Both the position numbers and the translations under genes were made by a program. The notes beneath the pieces were generated by a model that worked only from the letters and a program-made list of their open reading frames with translations, did not search any database and had not been told where the DNA came from. Shown here piece by piece: positions 1 through 9,028 of a DNA stretch of 64,000 bases. The first letter of the stretch is position 1. Every line of letters starts with the position of its first letter. The stretch is from an uncultured Holophagaceae bacterium (GTDB taxonomy: Bacteria; Acidobacteriota; Holophagae; Holophagales; Holophagaceae). The stretch spans positions 389,078-453,077 of the forward strand of contig CAIZZF010000026.1 of NCBI GenBank assembly GCA_903937385.1. The letters are read 5' to 3'.

Positions 1-1
1 C

Positions 2-1021
2 TTCATCGAGCGCCTGACGCAGCCGGGAGAACGGGTCTACGACCCCTTCAGTGGACGCGGCACCACCATCCTTGAGGCCGCCCTGCTGGGGCGCCGGGTG
101 GCGGCCAACGACGTCAATCCCCTGTCGCGAATGCTGGCGGAGCCGCGCCTCCAGCCCCCGGCCTTCGCCGCCGTGGCCCGGCGCCTGGAGGAGATCCCCC
201 GCACGGGCCGCGCGGACGGGCTGGATCTGGCCATGTTCTTTCACCCGGACACGGAAGCTGAGATCCGCGGCCTCCGGGACTGGTGCCTGGACCGCGCCGC
301 CGCAGGCACCCTCGACGCCCTCGACACCTGGATCCGCATGGTGGCCACCAACCGCCTGACGGGCCACAGCCCCGGCTTCTTCTCGGTCTACACGCTGCCC
401 CCCAACCAGGCCCTCACCGCCGAGAAGCAGCGGCAGATCAACGCCCAGCGCCACCAGAGCCCCACCTACCGGGACACCCACACGCTGATCCTGAAGAAGA
501 CGAAGCAGCTGCTCTCGGGCCTGGAGCCCGAGCAGGGACAAAACCTGGCCCAGGCCAGCCGGGACGCGGTGTTTCTCTCGGGGGACGCCCGGCGGACGCC
601 GGGGCTGGCGGATGCCAGCGTGGCTCTCACCGTCACCTCACCGCCTTTCCTGGACGTGGTGGACTACGCGGGCGACAACTGGCTGCGCTGCTGGTTCGCG
701 GGCCTGGATGCCGCCGCCATCGGCCGTGGCATCAGCACGCCCCGCACCGTGGCCGCCTGGTCCGAGACCATGGCGGAGGTCTTCGCGGAGCTGCACCGCG
801 TCACCCGGCCCGGCGGCTTCGTGGCCTTCGAGGTGGGCGAGGTGCGCCGCGGCAAGCTCCGGCTGGACGAGGTGGTGCTGCCCCTGGGCCTGGCCGCGGG
901 CTTCCGGGCCCACGGCGTGCTGGTGAACACCCAGACCTTCACCAAGACCGCCCACATCTGGGGCGTCGGCAACAACGACAAGGGCACCAACAGCAATCGC
1001 GTGGTGCTGTTCGAGCGCTAG
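2..1021 (+). CDS. Site-specific DNA methyltransferase, 5' end truncated by window edge
   Basis: Reading frame is open from base 2 (FIERLTQPGERVYDPFSGRGTTILEAALLGRRVAANDVNP); DPFSGRGTT SAM-binding motif and TSPPF catalytic-type motif. Confidence 0.8.
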   Translation, partial: FIERLTQPGERVYDPFSGRGTTILEAALLGRRVAANDVNPLSRMLAEPRLQPPAFAAVARRLEEIPRTGRADGLDLAMFFHPDTEAEIRGLRDWCLDRAAAGTLDALDTWIRMVATNRLTGHSPGFFSVYTLPPNQALTAEKQRQINAQRHQSPTYRDTHTLILKKTKQLLSGLEPEQGQNLAQASRDAVFLSGDARRTPGLADASVALTVTSPPFLDVVDYAGDNWLRCWFAGLDAAAIGRGISTPRTVAAWSETMAEVFAELHRVTRPGGFVAFEVGEVRRGKLRLDEVVLPLGLAAGFRAHGVLVNTQTFTKTAHIWGVGNNDKGTNSNRVVLFER

Positions 1022-1515
1022 ACCAGGGCGTCTTTCGGCACGGCACACCGCTGCGCGCCCCGCACGCGGCCGGTGGCCTGGATGCGGAGGTGGGCAGGCT
1101 GGTGGCCTTCGCTGCGCAGAGCCAGGGTGTCGAAGCGAACGGAGGCGAGGAAGTCGCTCAGCACCTGGGTGGCGTCCACCCATACGGACTGCACGGGACA
1201 GCCGGCCGCCAGGGGACAGACGCGCCGGTCGCTCACGCAGTGGTTGAGCGCCATGCTGCCTTCCGTGGCCTGCACCACCTCGCCCAGGGAGATGTCACTT
1301 GCGGCCCGGGCCAGGCTCACGCCGCCCCCGGAGCCCCGGGAGGTCATGAGAATGCCCGCCTTCACCAGGTCGCCCACGATACGCCGCACGAAGTCCAGGG
1401 GCAGCATCCGGTGCTTGGCGATATCGGCGAGCGGCACCCGGGCACCGGGGGCCAGGCAGGCCAAGTGCAGCACCACACGAGCAGCGTAATCGGTCTGGCG
1501 GGAGATGCCGAGCAT
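1018..1515 (-). CDS. Rrf2 family transcriptional regulator
   Basis: N-terminal wHTH (SRQTDYAARVVLHLA..LADIAKHRMLPLDFVRRIVGDLVKAGILMTSRGSGGGVSLA) and C-terminal Cys-containing region, typical of Rrf2. Confidence 0.88.
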   Translation of the reverse strand: MLGISRQTDYAARVVLHLACLAPGARVPLADIAKHRMLPLDFVRRIVGDLVKAGILMTSRGSGGGVSLARAASDISLGEVVQATEGSMALNHCVSDRRVCPLAAGCPVQSVWVDATQVLSDFLASVRFDTLALRSEGHQPAHLRIQATGRVRGAQRCAVPKDALV

Positions 1516-1536
1516 GGGGGACCACCTGGAAGCCCA

Positions 1537-1565
1537 AATATGAGTTCTTCCGTGCTATTGGTCAA
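1537..1565 (-). promoter_or_regulatory. Sigma70-type promoter for the Rrf2 gene
   Basis: On the minus strand TTGACC (1565..1560), 17-nt spacer, CATATT (1542..1537), about 25 nt upstream of the start codon. Confidence 0.5.
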
Positions 1566-1587
1566 CTAGGTGGCAACCCAAAGGTCA

Positions 1588-2028
1588 TCAATGGACCTCC
1601 GGAGCCACCCGCTGGTAGAGGGCCGCGTCCTCGCCATCCGGGTAGTAGCCGGGGCGCAGGCCGACAGGTTTCCAGCCGCAGGCCCAGTAGAGGCGGATGG
1701 CCTTGGCATTGGCGGCCCGCACTTCCAGGAACAGCTGGGGCATGCCCGCTTCCGCCAGCTCGTGCTGGCAGGCCTCCAGCAGCTTCCGACCGAGGCCCTG
1801 CCCCCGGGCCTCGGGGGACACGGCAATGCGCAGCAGCTCGGCCTCTCCGGCGGCCTGGATGCAGGCCCAGCGGGCGAAGGCCAGCTCCGGGATCAGCCAC
1901 AGCACCTCATGGTCAGCCGGCGCCTTCCAGGGCGCACCGAAGGCCGTGCGGTCCAGCCGGGTCACCCAGGCCGGCAGCGGCTCACCTGCTTCCAGGCGCC
2001 AGACGCCGGGGGTGAGGCTCTCCTTCAT
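1588..2028 (-). CDS. rimI: RimI-like GNAT N-acetyltransferase (ribosomal protein S18 alanine acetyltransferase family)
   Basis: GNAT motif LLRIAVSPEARGQGLGRKLLEACQHELAEAGMPQLFLEVRAANAKAIRLYWACGWKPVGLRPGYY; overlaps tsaB stop (ATGA). ATG at 2028. Confidence 0.82.
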   Translation of the reverse strand: MKESLTPGVWRLEAGEPLPAWVTRLDRTAFGAPWKAPADHEVLWLIPELAFARWACIQAAGEAELLRIAVSPEARGQGLGRKLLEACQHELAEAGMPQLFLEVRAANAKAIRLYWACGWKPVGLRPGYYPDGEDAALYQRVAPEVH

Positions 2029-2720
2029 CGGGCCACGCCGCGGCGCAGGGCCTCGGGCAGCGAGGCGGCAGCCAGGGGAAAGTTCAGCTCCGCGTCTGTC
2101 TCCCGCAGGTAGAAGGGCACCAGGGGCGCTTCTGGCGGCCCCAGAGCCACGCGGCGCGCCAGGGCCACCAGCCCCGCCAGGGTGGCCTCGCCCTCGTCGG
2201 GCAGGAGCACCCGGCTGCCCGGCAGGACCGCATCGACCCGGGGCGCGAAGGCCTCCGGAGCCCACCAGGCCTCGGCGCCCACCCAGGCGGGCAGCTCGGC
2301 CAGGGGATGCTTGGCGGCGGGGGTCGTCGGCGCCACTTCCCAGCGCTGGTGGAAGGCTTCGCCCCGCTGGCCGTCCAGCAGGATCCAGGCGGGTCCGGTC
2401 ACCCCGGCCTGGCGCAGCGCCTCGGCCCTCAGGGCGAAGGCTGAGAAACCCCAGGTGGGCAGGCCTGTGACGCCAAAGCCCTCGGCCGTGGCGACCCCGA
2501 TGCGCAGGCTGGTGAAGCCGCCGGGCCCCAGGCAGGCCGCCACGCCGGAGAGCTCCGCCGGGACCGCGCCGGCTTCGGCCATGAGGCCGTCCAGGGCAGG
2601 CAGCAGGCGCTCGCTGTGCCCCCGCCCCACGCCCGACACCACCCGCTTCGCCCAGACCCGGTCCTCCCGGATCAGCGCCAGGTGCAGGATCTCCGTGGTG
2701 GTATCGAGGGCAAGCAGCAT
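2025..2720 (-). CDS. tsaB: tRNA threonylcarbamoyladenosine biosynthesis protein TsaB
   Basis: LALDTTTEILHLAL...HSERLLPALDGLMAEAG...CLGPGGFTSLRIGVATAEG; adjacent to rimI. Confidence 0.88.
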   Translation of the reverse strand: MLLALDTTTEILHLALIREDRVWAKRVVSGVGRGHSERLLPALDGLMAEAGAVPAELSGVAACLGPGGFTSLRIGVATAEGFGVTGLPTWGFSAFALRAEALRQAGVTGPAWILLDGQRGEAFHQRWEVAPTTPAAKHPLAELPAWVGAEAWWAPEAFAPRVDAVLPGSRVLLPDEGEATLAGLVALARRVALGPPEAPLVPFYLRETDAELNFPLAAASLPEALRRGVAR

Positions 2721-2742
2721 GGGATCAGTGTGGCAGGGGGCC

Positions 2743-2904
2743 CTCAGCTGTCAGCTGTCGGCTCTCAGCTGTCGGCCAAGAAGGCCCTGGATGGCCGAAG
2801 CGGCAGGCTTTGAACCTTGGCGATCGGCACTCAGCCGTAGCGCATCCCGAAAAGCCCCAGCGCTGGGATGGGTGCTTTTACTGACAGCTGACAGCCGAGA
2901 GCTA
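2743..2904. repeat. Intergenic GCTGTC/GACAGC repeat pair in inverted orientation
   Basis: Left block TCAGCTGTCAGCTGTCGGCTCTCAGCTGTCGGC (from 2744), right block CTGACAGCTGACAGCCGAGAGCTA (2881-2904); perfect 12-bp arms CTGTCAGCTGTC (2748-2759) and GACAGCTGACAG (2883-2894). Confidence 0.7.
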
Positions 2905-2906
2905 AC

Positions 2907-2952
2907 CCCAAACGCAGCGCGGCGGCCCAATGGCCGCCGCGCTGCGTTTGGG
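2907..2952 (-). terminator. Strong hairpin just downstream of rpmB (terminator-like)
   Basis: Perfect 21-bp stem CCCAAACGCAGCGCGGCGGCC / GGCCGCCGCGCTGCGTTTGGG with CAAT loop; begins a few nt after the rpmB stop; weak U-tract. Confidence 0.6.
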
Positions 2953-2958
2953 AAGAAC

Positions 2959-3150
2959 CTAGCAGGCCTTGATGACCTTGCCGGCCTGGATGCAGGAGGT
3001 GCAGACCCGCAGGCGCTTGGGGGCGCCGCTCACCAGGGCGCGGACGCGCTGGATGTTCGGGTTCCACCGGCGCTTGGTGACGTTGTTGGAGTGGGAGACA
3101 TTGTTCCCGAACTGGGGCTTCTTGCCACAGATTTCGCACTGACGGGACAT
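2959..3150 (-). CDS. rpmB: 50S ribosomal protein L28
   Basis: [63 protein letters not shown]; zinc-ribbon (C+) form. Confidence 0.95.
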   Translation of the reverse strand: MSRQCEICGKKPQFGNNVSHSNNVTKRRWNPNIQRVRALVSGAPKRLRVCTSCIQAGKVIKAC

Positions 3151-3230
3151 GGGAACCTCATGAACAAAATGGTCAAACGGCCAAGAGAACCAGTTTAGCC
3201 AAGGAAGGTCGAAAAGCAAGGGGAAAGGGC

Positions 3231-4118
3231 TTGCGTGGCGCCCCTTCCCCGACCCAGGATAACCTCGCCTCCCCTGGATTCCCCTTGGATCTCCGCGTCT
3301 GGGCCCTCGCCTTCACCGTGCTCGACTGGCCGGAACGCCAGAAGGCGGACCTCTGGGAGGCCCTGCAGGCCAGTGGGGAGCCGTCTCTGCCACCGGCCAT
3401 GGCGACGGCCCTGGCCCAGGTGGCCGCGAGCCTGCCCCGACGCCAGCGGGAGGCCGAGGACCGCGGCGCCCACCTCTGCCTGCCCGGGGACCCCGGCGTC
3501 GAGGCCCTGCTCGCGCCCCTGCCCTACCCCGTGGCCCTGTGGGTACGAGGCACCCTGCCGCCCCAGGGGCCCCGGGTGGCCATCGTCGGCAGCCGTCAGG
3601 CCAGCACCCGGGGCCGGGCCCGCACCCGCGCCTGGGCCAAGGCCCTCACCCAGGCCGGCGTGGCGGTGGTCTCGGGCCTGGCCCGGGGCATCGACGGCGC
3701 CGCCCACGCGGGCGCCCTGGAGGCCGGCGCGACCTGGGGCATCCTCGGCTCCGGCCTGGACCATCCCTATCCGCCCGAGCACCGGCCCCTGATGGACCAG
3801 ATCGTGGCGGCCGGGGGCGGGGTGATCACGCCCTTCCCCCCCGAGGCGCCGCCCCTCAAGTGGCACTTCCCCCGCCGGAACTGGCTGCTGGCGGCCTGGA
3901 CCGACGGGGTGCTGGTCACGGAGGCCCGTCTCCGGTCCGGTTCCCTGGTCACCGCCCGCCTGGCCCTGGACCTGGGCAAGGAGCTCTGGGTCTGCCCGGG
4001 CTCCCCCGAAGATCCTTCTGCAGAAGGCCCAAATGAGTTGCTAAGAGAAGGCGCAGCAAGAATTTGTCTACGACCCGATGACCTCCTGGAGGACCTGGGT
4101 TCAAGGATGGTCACTTGA
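3231..4118 (+). CDS. dprA: DNA-processing protein DprA
   Basis: [94 protein letters not shown] start. Confidence 0.9.
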   Translation: MRGAPSPTQDNLASPGFPLDLRVWALAFTVLDWPERQKADLWEALQASGEPSLPPAMATALAQVAASLPRRQREAEDRGAHLCLPGDPGVEALLAPLPYPVALWVRGTLPPQGPRVAIVGSRQASTRGRARTRAWAKALTQAGVAVVSGLARGIDGAAHAGALEAGATWGILGSGLDHPYPPEHRPLMDQIVAAGGGVITPFPPEAPPLKWHFPRRNWLLAAWTDGVLVTEARLRSGSLVTARLALDLGKELWVCPGSPEDPSAEGPNELLREGAARICLRPDDLLEDLGSRMVT

Positions 4119-4166
4119 CAAACCTCTGCCCTTCGGTCCCATCCTTAGCCCCCAGGGGAGTTCTCA

Positions 4167-6605
4167 GTGACCAAGCTCGTGATCGTGGAAAGCCCGTCCA
4201 AGGCCAAGACCATCACCAAGTACCTCGGCAAGGGGTACAAGGTCATGGCGTCCGTGGGCCATATCCGGGACCTGCCGCGCAAGCTGGGCGTCGATGTGGA
4301 GAACGGGTTCCAGGAGGAATACGAGATCAGCCCCACCAAAGAGAAGGTGGTGCGGGAGCTGCGAGCCGCTGCCAAGACCGCCGACGAGCTGATCCTCGCC
4401 ACTGACCCTGACCGCGAGGGGGAGGCCATCAGCTGGCACCTGCTGGAGGCCATCAAGCCGCCCAAGAGCCTGCCCGTGAGCCGCGTCCTGTTCAACGAGA
4501 TCACGCCCAATGGCATCGCGAAGGCCATGGCTGCCCCCACCACCATCAACAAGAAGCTGGTGGACGCCCAGCGGGCCCGGCGGGTGCTGGACCGGCTGGT
4601 GGGCTACAAGGTCAGCCAGGTGCTCTGGGAGAAGGTGCGCCGGGGCCTCAGCGCGGGCCGCGTGCAGAGCGTCGCCGTGCGCATCATCGTAGACCGCGAG
4701 CGGGAGATCCTCGCCTTCAACCCCGTCGAGTACTGGGTCCTCAAGGGGAAGTTCGGCGCCAAGCTGCCGCCTTCCTTCTGGATGAAGCTGGTGAAGGTGG
4801 GCGGACAGGCCTTGCAGCTCGGCAACAAGGAGACCAAGCGGCGCATCGCGGACGCCAAGCAGGCCAAGGACCTCAAGGCCAAGCTGGAGAAGGCGGACTA
4901 CAAGGTCACCAGCCTCGAGACCAAGGAGAAGAAGCGGAACCCCTCCGCGCCCTTCACCACGGCCAAGCTGCAGCAGGAGTCAGCCCAGAAGCTCAAGATG
5001 AGCGTCAGCCGCACCATGCAGAACGCGCAGCGGCTCTACGAGGGCGTGGACTTCGGCGAGGGGCTCGCGGGCCTCATCACCTACATGCGCACCGACTCGC
5101 CCCGCATGGCCCCCGAGGCTGTGGAGGCCGCCCGGGAGTTCATCGCCCAGAAGTACGGCAAGGAGTATCTGCCCGCCAAGGCCCGGGTTTACACCGGGAA
5201 GGCCGGCGCCCAGGACGCCCACGAGGCCATCCGGCCCACGGACATCACCCGCACGCCGGAGAGCCTGCGGGGCCACCTGGAGCCGGACCAGTTCCGCCTC
5301 TACGCCCTCATCTGGCGGCGCACCATGGCCTCCCAGATGGAGGCCGCGCGCTTCGACGAGACGGTGGTCCAGACCGAAGCCGACCTCGGCAAGGAGACGG
5401 CCCTGTTCGAGGCCAAGGGCGAGATCGAGCGCTTCCCCGGCTGGCTGGCGGTCTATCGCGCCGACAAGACCGAGGCAGACGCCGAAGCCATCGCCGACGC
5501 CACCAAGGTGGACGAGGAAGAGGATGCCGACGACATCCAGCTGCCGGCCCTGAAGACGGGCGAGGCGCTGAAGCTTGAGCAGCTCGACGCAGACCAGCAG
5601 CACACCAAGCCCCCGGCGCGGTTCAACGAGGCCACCTTGGTGAAAGAGCTGGAAGAGGACGGCATCGGCCGACCCAGCACCTACGCCAGCATCATCTCCA
5701 CCATCCAGGACCGGGACTACGTCAAGAAGCACGAGGGCCGCTTCAAGCCCACGGAGCTGGGCATGGTTGTCACGGACCTGCTGCTGCAGGGTTTCCAGGA
5801 GCTGCTGGATCCCAAATACACCTCGGGCATGGAGGGCAACCTCGACCGCATCGAGGAGGGCAAGCTCACCTTCAAGAAGGCCATGACGGATTTCTACGTG
5901 CCCTTCGAGCAGTCCCTGCAGGCCGCGGGCGCGGACATGCAGAACCTCAAGGCCGGCGTGGCCACGGACAAGGTCTGCCCCAAGTGCGGCGGCGCCATCC
6001 TCAAGCGCATCGGCAAGAACGGGCTCTTCTTCGGCTGCTCCAAGTACCCCGAGTGCAGCCACACCGAGGAAGTGGAAAAGATGGAGGAGCCGGAGGATGC
6101 GCCGGAGTGCCCCCTCTGCGGCACCACCCCCATGAACCTGCGCAAGGGCCAGTGGGGTCCCTTCTGGGCCTGCCCCACCTATCCCAAGTGCAAGGGCATC
6201 GTGAAGGCCGATCCCAAGGGCATCCCTGTCCCCGCGGACGAGCCCACCGGTGAGATCTGCCCCAACTGCGGCAAGGGCTTCGTCAAGCGCCACGGCCGCT
6301 ACGGCGAGTTCGTCTGCTGCGTGGACTACCCGGGCTGCAAGACCGTGAAGAAGGAGATCCTGCCGGTGCCCTGCCCCAAGTGCGGCGGCGGCCTGAGCCC
6401 GCGCAAGACCCGCTTCGGCAAGATCTTCTACGGCTGCACCAACTACCCCAAGTGCGACTACACCGCCTGGGACAAGCCCGTGCCGGTCACCTGCCCCGCG
6501 TGCAAGAACCCCACCATGGGCGAGAAGACCCGGAAGCCCCGCGGCAAGGAGCCCATCCAGGTCCTCATCTGCCCCAAGTGCCAGCACGAAGAGCCCATGG
6601 GGTGA
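4167..6605 (+). CDS. topA: DNA topoisomerase I with C-terminal zinc ribbons
   Basis: TKLVIVESPSKAKTITKYLGKGYKVMASVGHIRDLP; LITYMRTDSPRMAPEA; multiple CxxC...C...C zinc ribbons; GTG start. Confidence 0.97.
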   Translation: MTKLVIVESPSKAKTITKYLGKGYKVMASVGHIRDLPRKLGVDVENGFQEEYEISPTKEKVVRELRAAAKTADELILATDPDREGEAISWHLLEAIKPPKSLPVSRVLFNEITPNGIAKAMAAPTTINKKLVDAQRARRVLDRLVGYKVSQVLWEKVRRGLSAGRVQSVAVRIIVDREREILAFNPVEYWVLKGKFGAKLPPSFWMKLVKVGGQALQLGNKETKRRIADAKQAKDLKAKLEKADYKVTSLETKEKKRNPSAPFTTAKLQQESAQKLKMSVSRTMQNAQRLYEGVDFGEGLAGLITYMRTDSPRMAPEAVEAAREFIAQKYGKEYLPAKARVYTGKAGAQDAHEAIRPTDITRTPESLRGHLEPDQFRLYALIWRRTMASQMEAARFDETVVQTEADLGKETALFEAKGEIERFPGWLAVYRADKTEADAEAIADATKVDEEEDADDIQLPALKTGEALKLEQLDADQQHTKPPARFNEATLVKELEEDGIGRPSTYASIISTIQDRDYVKKHEGRFKPTELGMVVTDLLLQGFQELLDPKYTSGMEGNLDRIEEGKLTFKKAMTDFYVPFEQSLQAAGADMQNLKAGVATDKVCPKCGGAILKRIGKNGLFFGCSKYPECSHTEEVEKMEEPEDAPECPLCGTTPMNLRKGQWGPFWACPTYPKCKGIVKADPKGIPVPADEPTGEICPNCGKGFVKRHGRYGEFVCCVDYPGCKTVKKEILPVPCPKCGGGLSPRKTRFGKIFYGCTNYPKCDYTAWDKPVPVTCPACKNPTMGEKTRKPRGKEPIQVLICPKCQHEEPMG

Positions 6606-6625
6606 GGCGTTCTGCCGAACGCCTC
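6604..6625 (+). terminator. Hairpin at the 3' end of topA
   Basis: Perfect 9-bp stem GAGGCGTTC-TGCC-GAACGCCTC overlapping the topA stop; no clear U-tract. Confidence 0.45.
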
Positions 6626-6641
6626 TAAGGTAAAAGCTTGA

Positions 6642-7328
6642 TCAAGAACTGAGCTGCGCAGGCCCTGCCAGCAGGCCCGGCAGCTCGGTCAAGCTGTCGA
6701 TGACTGCGTCCGGCTGGGCTTCGCGGATATCCCGGCCGTGGTTGTAGCCGTAGCTCGTGCAGATGATGGCGAATCCGGCAGCACGGGCGGCCTGAATGTC
6801 GGTGATGGAGTCTCCGACCAGCAGCGAGTCCCCGGGATCGATGTTGAAGTGCGCCGCCGCGTGCAGCAGGGGGGCGGGGTGGGGCTTCATCTCCGGCAGG
6901 GTGTCACCGCTGAGCACGATGCCGAACAGGTCGAGCAGGCCCAGGCCCTGCAGGACCGGCATCGTGAACCGCGCGGCCTTGTTGGTGACGCAGCCCAGGG
7001 GATAGCCCGCCTCCGCCAGGGTGGCCAGGGCTTCGCGCACACCGGGATAGAGGGTCGAACGCACCAGGGTGTTCTCGGCATAGGCCGCCATGAACACCGG
7101 CAGGGCCTCCGCCACCCGGGCCGCCCCAGGATCGCCGTCGAGGCTGCCCGTCAGCGCCCGGCCCAGCAGCCGCGCCGTGCCGTTGCCCACCCAGGCCCGG
7201 ACGTCCGCCTCGCCGCAGGGCGGGAGGCCGAACTTCAGCAGCATGACGTTCACGCTGAAGGCCAGGTCCGGAGCGCTGTCGAGCAGGGTTCCATCCAGGT
7301 CGAAGAGGATCATTTTCGGGCGCCGCAT
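6642..7328 (-). CDS. gph: Phosphoglycolate phosphatase / HAD-IA hydrolase
   Basis: MILFDLDGTLLDSAPDLAFSVN..; GYPLGCVTNKAARFT; MKPHPAPLLHAA; LLVGDSITDIQAARAAG; ATG at 7328. Confidence 0.85.
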   Translation of the reverse strand: MRRPKMILFDLDGTLLDSAPDLAFSVNVMLLKFGLPPCGEADVRAWVGNGTARLLGRALTGSLDGDPGAARVAEALPVFMAAYAENTLVRSTLYPGVREALATLAEAGYPLGCVTNKAARFTMPVLQGLGLLDLFGIVLSGDTLPEMKPHPAPLLHAAAHFNIDPGDSLLVGDSITDIQAARAAGFAIICTSYGYNHGRDIREAQPDAVIDSLTELPGLLAGPAQLSS

Positions 7329-7357
7329 GAGGAAGCATAGCCTGGGATACTTAGCCC

Positions 7358-8062
7358 ATGCCTGACTCCCCGAATCCCCTGCTGGTCCTGCTTCCGGGCA
7401 TGGATGGCACGGGCCTGATGTTCGAGCCGTTTGTGCAGGCGGCGGCGGGCTTCGAGACCCGGGTCGTGCGCTACCCACCGGAGCTGACGAGCTACGAGGA
7501 CTGCATCCGCCTGGCCCGGCGGGCGCTGCCCATGGACCGGCCCTTCCTGCTGCTGGGCGAGTCCTTCTCCGGCCCCGTGGCCATCGCCCTGGCAGCCGAG
7601 CGCCCCGCGGGCTTGGTGGGGCTGGTGCTCTGTGTCACCTTCGCCCGGAACCCCCGCCCGGGCTGGGCCTGGGCGGCTCCGATCCTCCGCGCCCTGCCCC
7701 CGCTGCGCCTGCCCCTGCCGCTGCTGCAGTGGCTGATCCTGGGCCGGAGGAAGCCCCCGCAGGCCCTGGTCGACCTGGTCCAGACCATGCTGCCGCAGGT
7801 CCCCCAGGCCACCCTGAAGGCCCGCCTCCTGGCCGTGGTGGCCGTGGACCACACGCCCCTGCTGGCGCAGATCCAGGTGCCCATCCTGGCCCTCTGCGCC
7901 AGCGGCGACCGCCTGGTGCCCGCAAGTGCCACCCGCTGGCTGCGCGAGCACCTGGCCGCCCTGGACATCCTGACCCTGAAGGGCCCCCACTGGCTCCTGC
8001 AGACCCGCCCCGAAGCCGCCGTCCAGGGCCTCCGCGACTTCCTCAAGCGCATCGGAGCCTGA
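7358..8062 (+). CDS. Alpha/beta-fold hydrolase
   Basis: LLVLLPGMDGTGLMFEPFVQ..; nucleophile elbow GESFSG; late Asp/His (CASGDRLVP.., GPHWLLQTRP). Confidence 0.78.
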   Translation: MPDSPNPLLVLLPGMDGTGLMFEPFVQAAAGFETRVVRYPPELTSYEDCIRLARRALPMDRPFLLLGESFSGPVAIALAAERPAGLVGLVLCVTFARNPRPGWAWAAPILRALPPLRLPLPLLQWLILGRRKPPQALVDLVQTMLPQVPQATLKARLLAVVAVDHTPLLAQIQVPILALCASGDRLVPASATRWLREHLAALDILTLKGPHWLLQTRPEAAVQGLRDFLKRIGA

Positions 8063-8087
8063 ACGGCGGAAACAGGGAAGGCCGCCG

Positions 8088-8912
8088 CTAGTTGGCCTTC
8101 ACGGTCCAGAAGGCGGGGTCGCTGGCGAGCATGCCGGGGCCGGGGAAGCTGAGCTTGGGGTTGAAGGCGTAGAGCTGGTTCTCCACGCTGTTCACGGTGT
8201 CGGCGAAGACCTTCTGCATGGCCTTCCGGCCGTCCTCACCCAGAGCCTCCTGGAAGGCCTTGTCGCTGGCATCCATGCCGTCCATCTCCGCCAGGGACGC
8301 CATGGGCCGCAGCGCGATGAAGCTGGGTGAGCCCATACCTGCGGTGACCTCGTAGTAGGCGAAGGAGCCTGGATACTTGCTCTTCGCGTAGGCGGCCAGC
8401 GCCACCTTCACGCCCTCCTCGAAGGCCTTGTTCTGGCCCTGCTTGATGCGGAAGGTGCGGATGCGGAAGTAGCGCTTCTTGGCGATGTCCACATCGGGGC
8501 CGAAGCTCAGGTCCTTGCGGTGGACGCCCAAGACTGTGCGGATGGCGCTGAGGTGTTCGCCGTCCTGCTGCGAGATTTTCTCCACCTCGGCCCGCATGGC
8601 CGCGTTCTGCTCGAACTCGTTCTGCTTGGCCTCGTAGTCCGCGTAGGAGGCGTAGCCCATGATGAACAGGGCCTCGGAGGCGCCGCTCAGGGAGTTCATG
8701 CCGAAGTAGTAATCCGTGGACTTGCCCTGGGCGAGGATCCGGCCCCAGGCAGACTCCGTGGCCGCGTGGCCCGCCCCATGCCCGGGCTTGACCTCCTCGC
8801 GGACGAACTGCATGAGCGGTGGCGGCGGCATGGGACTGCCCTGGGCGAGCAGGGCCGGCGCCAGCAGGAAGATCAGGGGGGAGCAGAGCAGCGAGAAGGT
8901 CTTCAGGTTCAT
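8088..8912 (-). CDS. Secreted protein of unknown function
   Basis: Signal peptide MNLKTFSLLCSPLIFLLAPALLAQG; two similar halves suggest an alpha/beta-barrel-like fold, unverified. Confidence 0.65.
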   Translation of the reverse strand: MNLKTFSLLCSPLIFLLAPALLAQGSPMPPPPLMQFVREEVKPGHGAGHAATESAWGRILAQGKSTDYYFGMNSLSGASEALFIMGYASYADYEAKQNEFEQNAAMRAEVEKISQQDGEHLSAIRTVLGVHRKDLSFGPDVDIAKKRYFRIRTFRIKQGQNKAFEEGVKVALAAYAKSKYPGSFAYYEVTAGMGSPSFIALRPMASLAEMDGMDASDKAFQEALGEDGRKAMQKVFADTVNSVENQLYAFNPKLSFPGPGMLASDPAFWTVKAN

Positions 8913-8975
8913 GAGGGCCCACCTCCGGAGGGCGGCTCCGAGCCTAGCCGCTTCGCATAGAAATTTAAATGTAAT

Positions 8976-9028
8976 TTAATGCGTGAATATTCATAGCCGA
9001 TCGCATTAATACAAGTTTTTGTATTAAT
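8976..9028. promoter_or_regulatory. AT-rich cluster of palindromes upstream of the 8912(-) gene
   Basis: TTAATGCG (8976-8983)/CGCATTAA (9002-9009) enclosing TGAATATTCA (8984-8993), followed by ATTAATACAA-GTTT-TTGTATTAAT (9005-9028). Confidence 0.5.
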
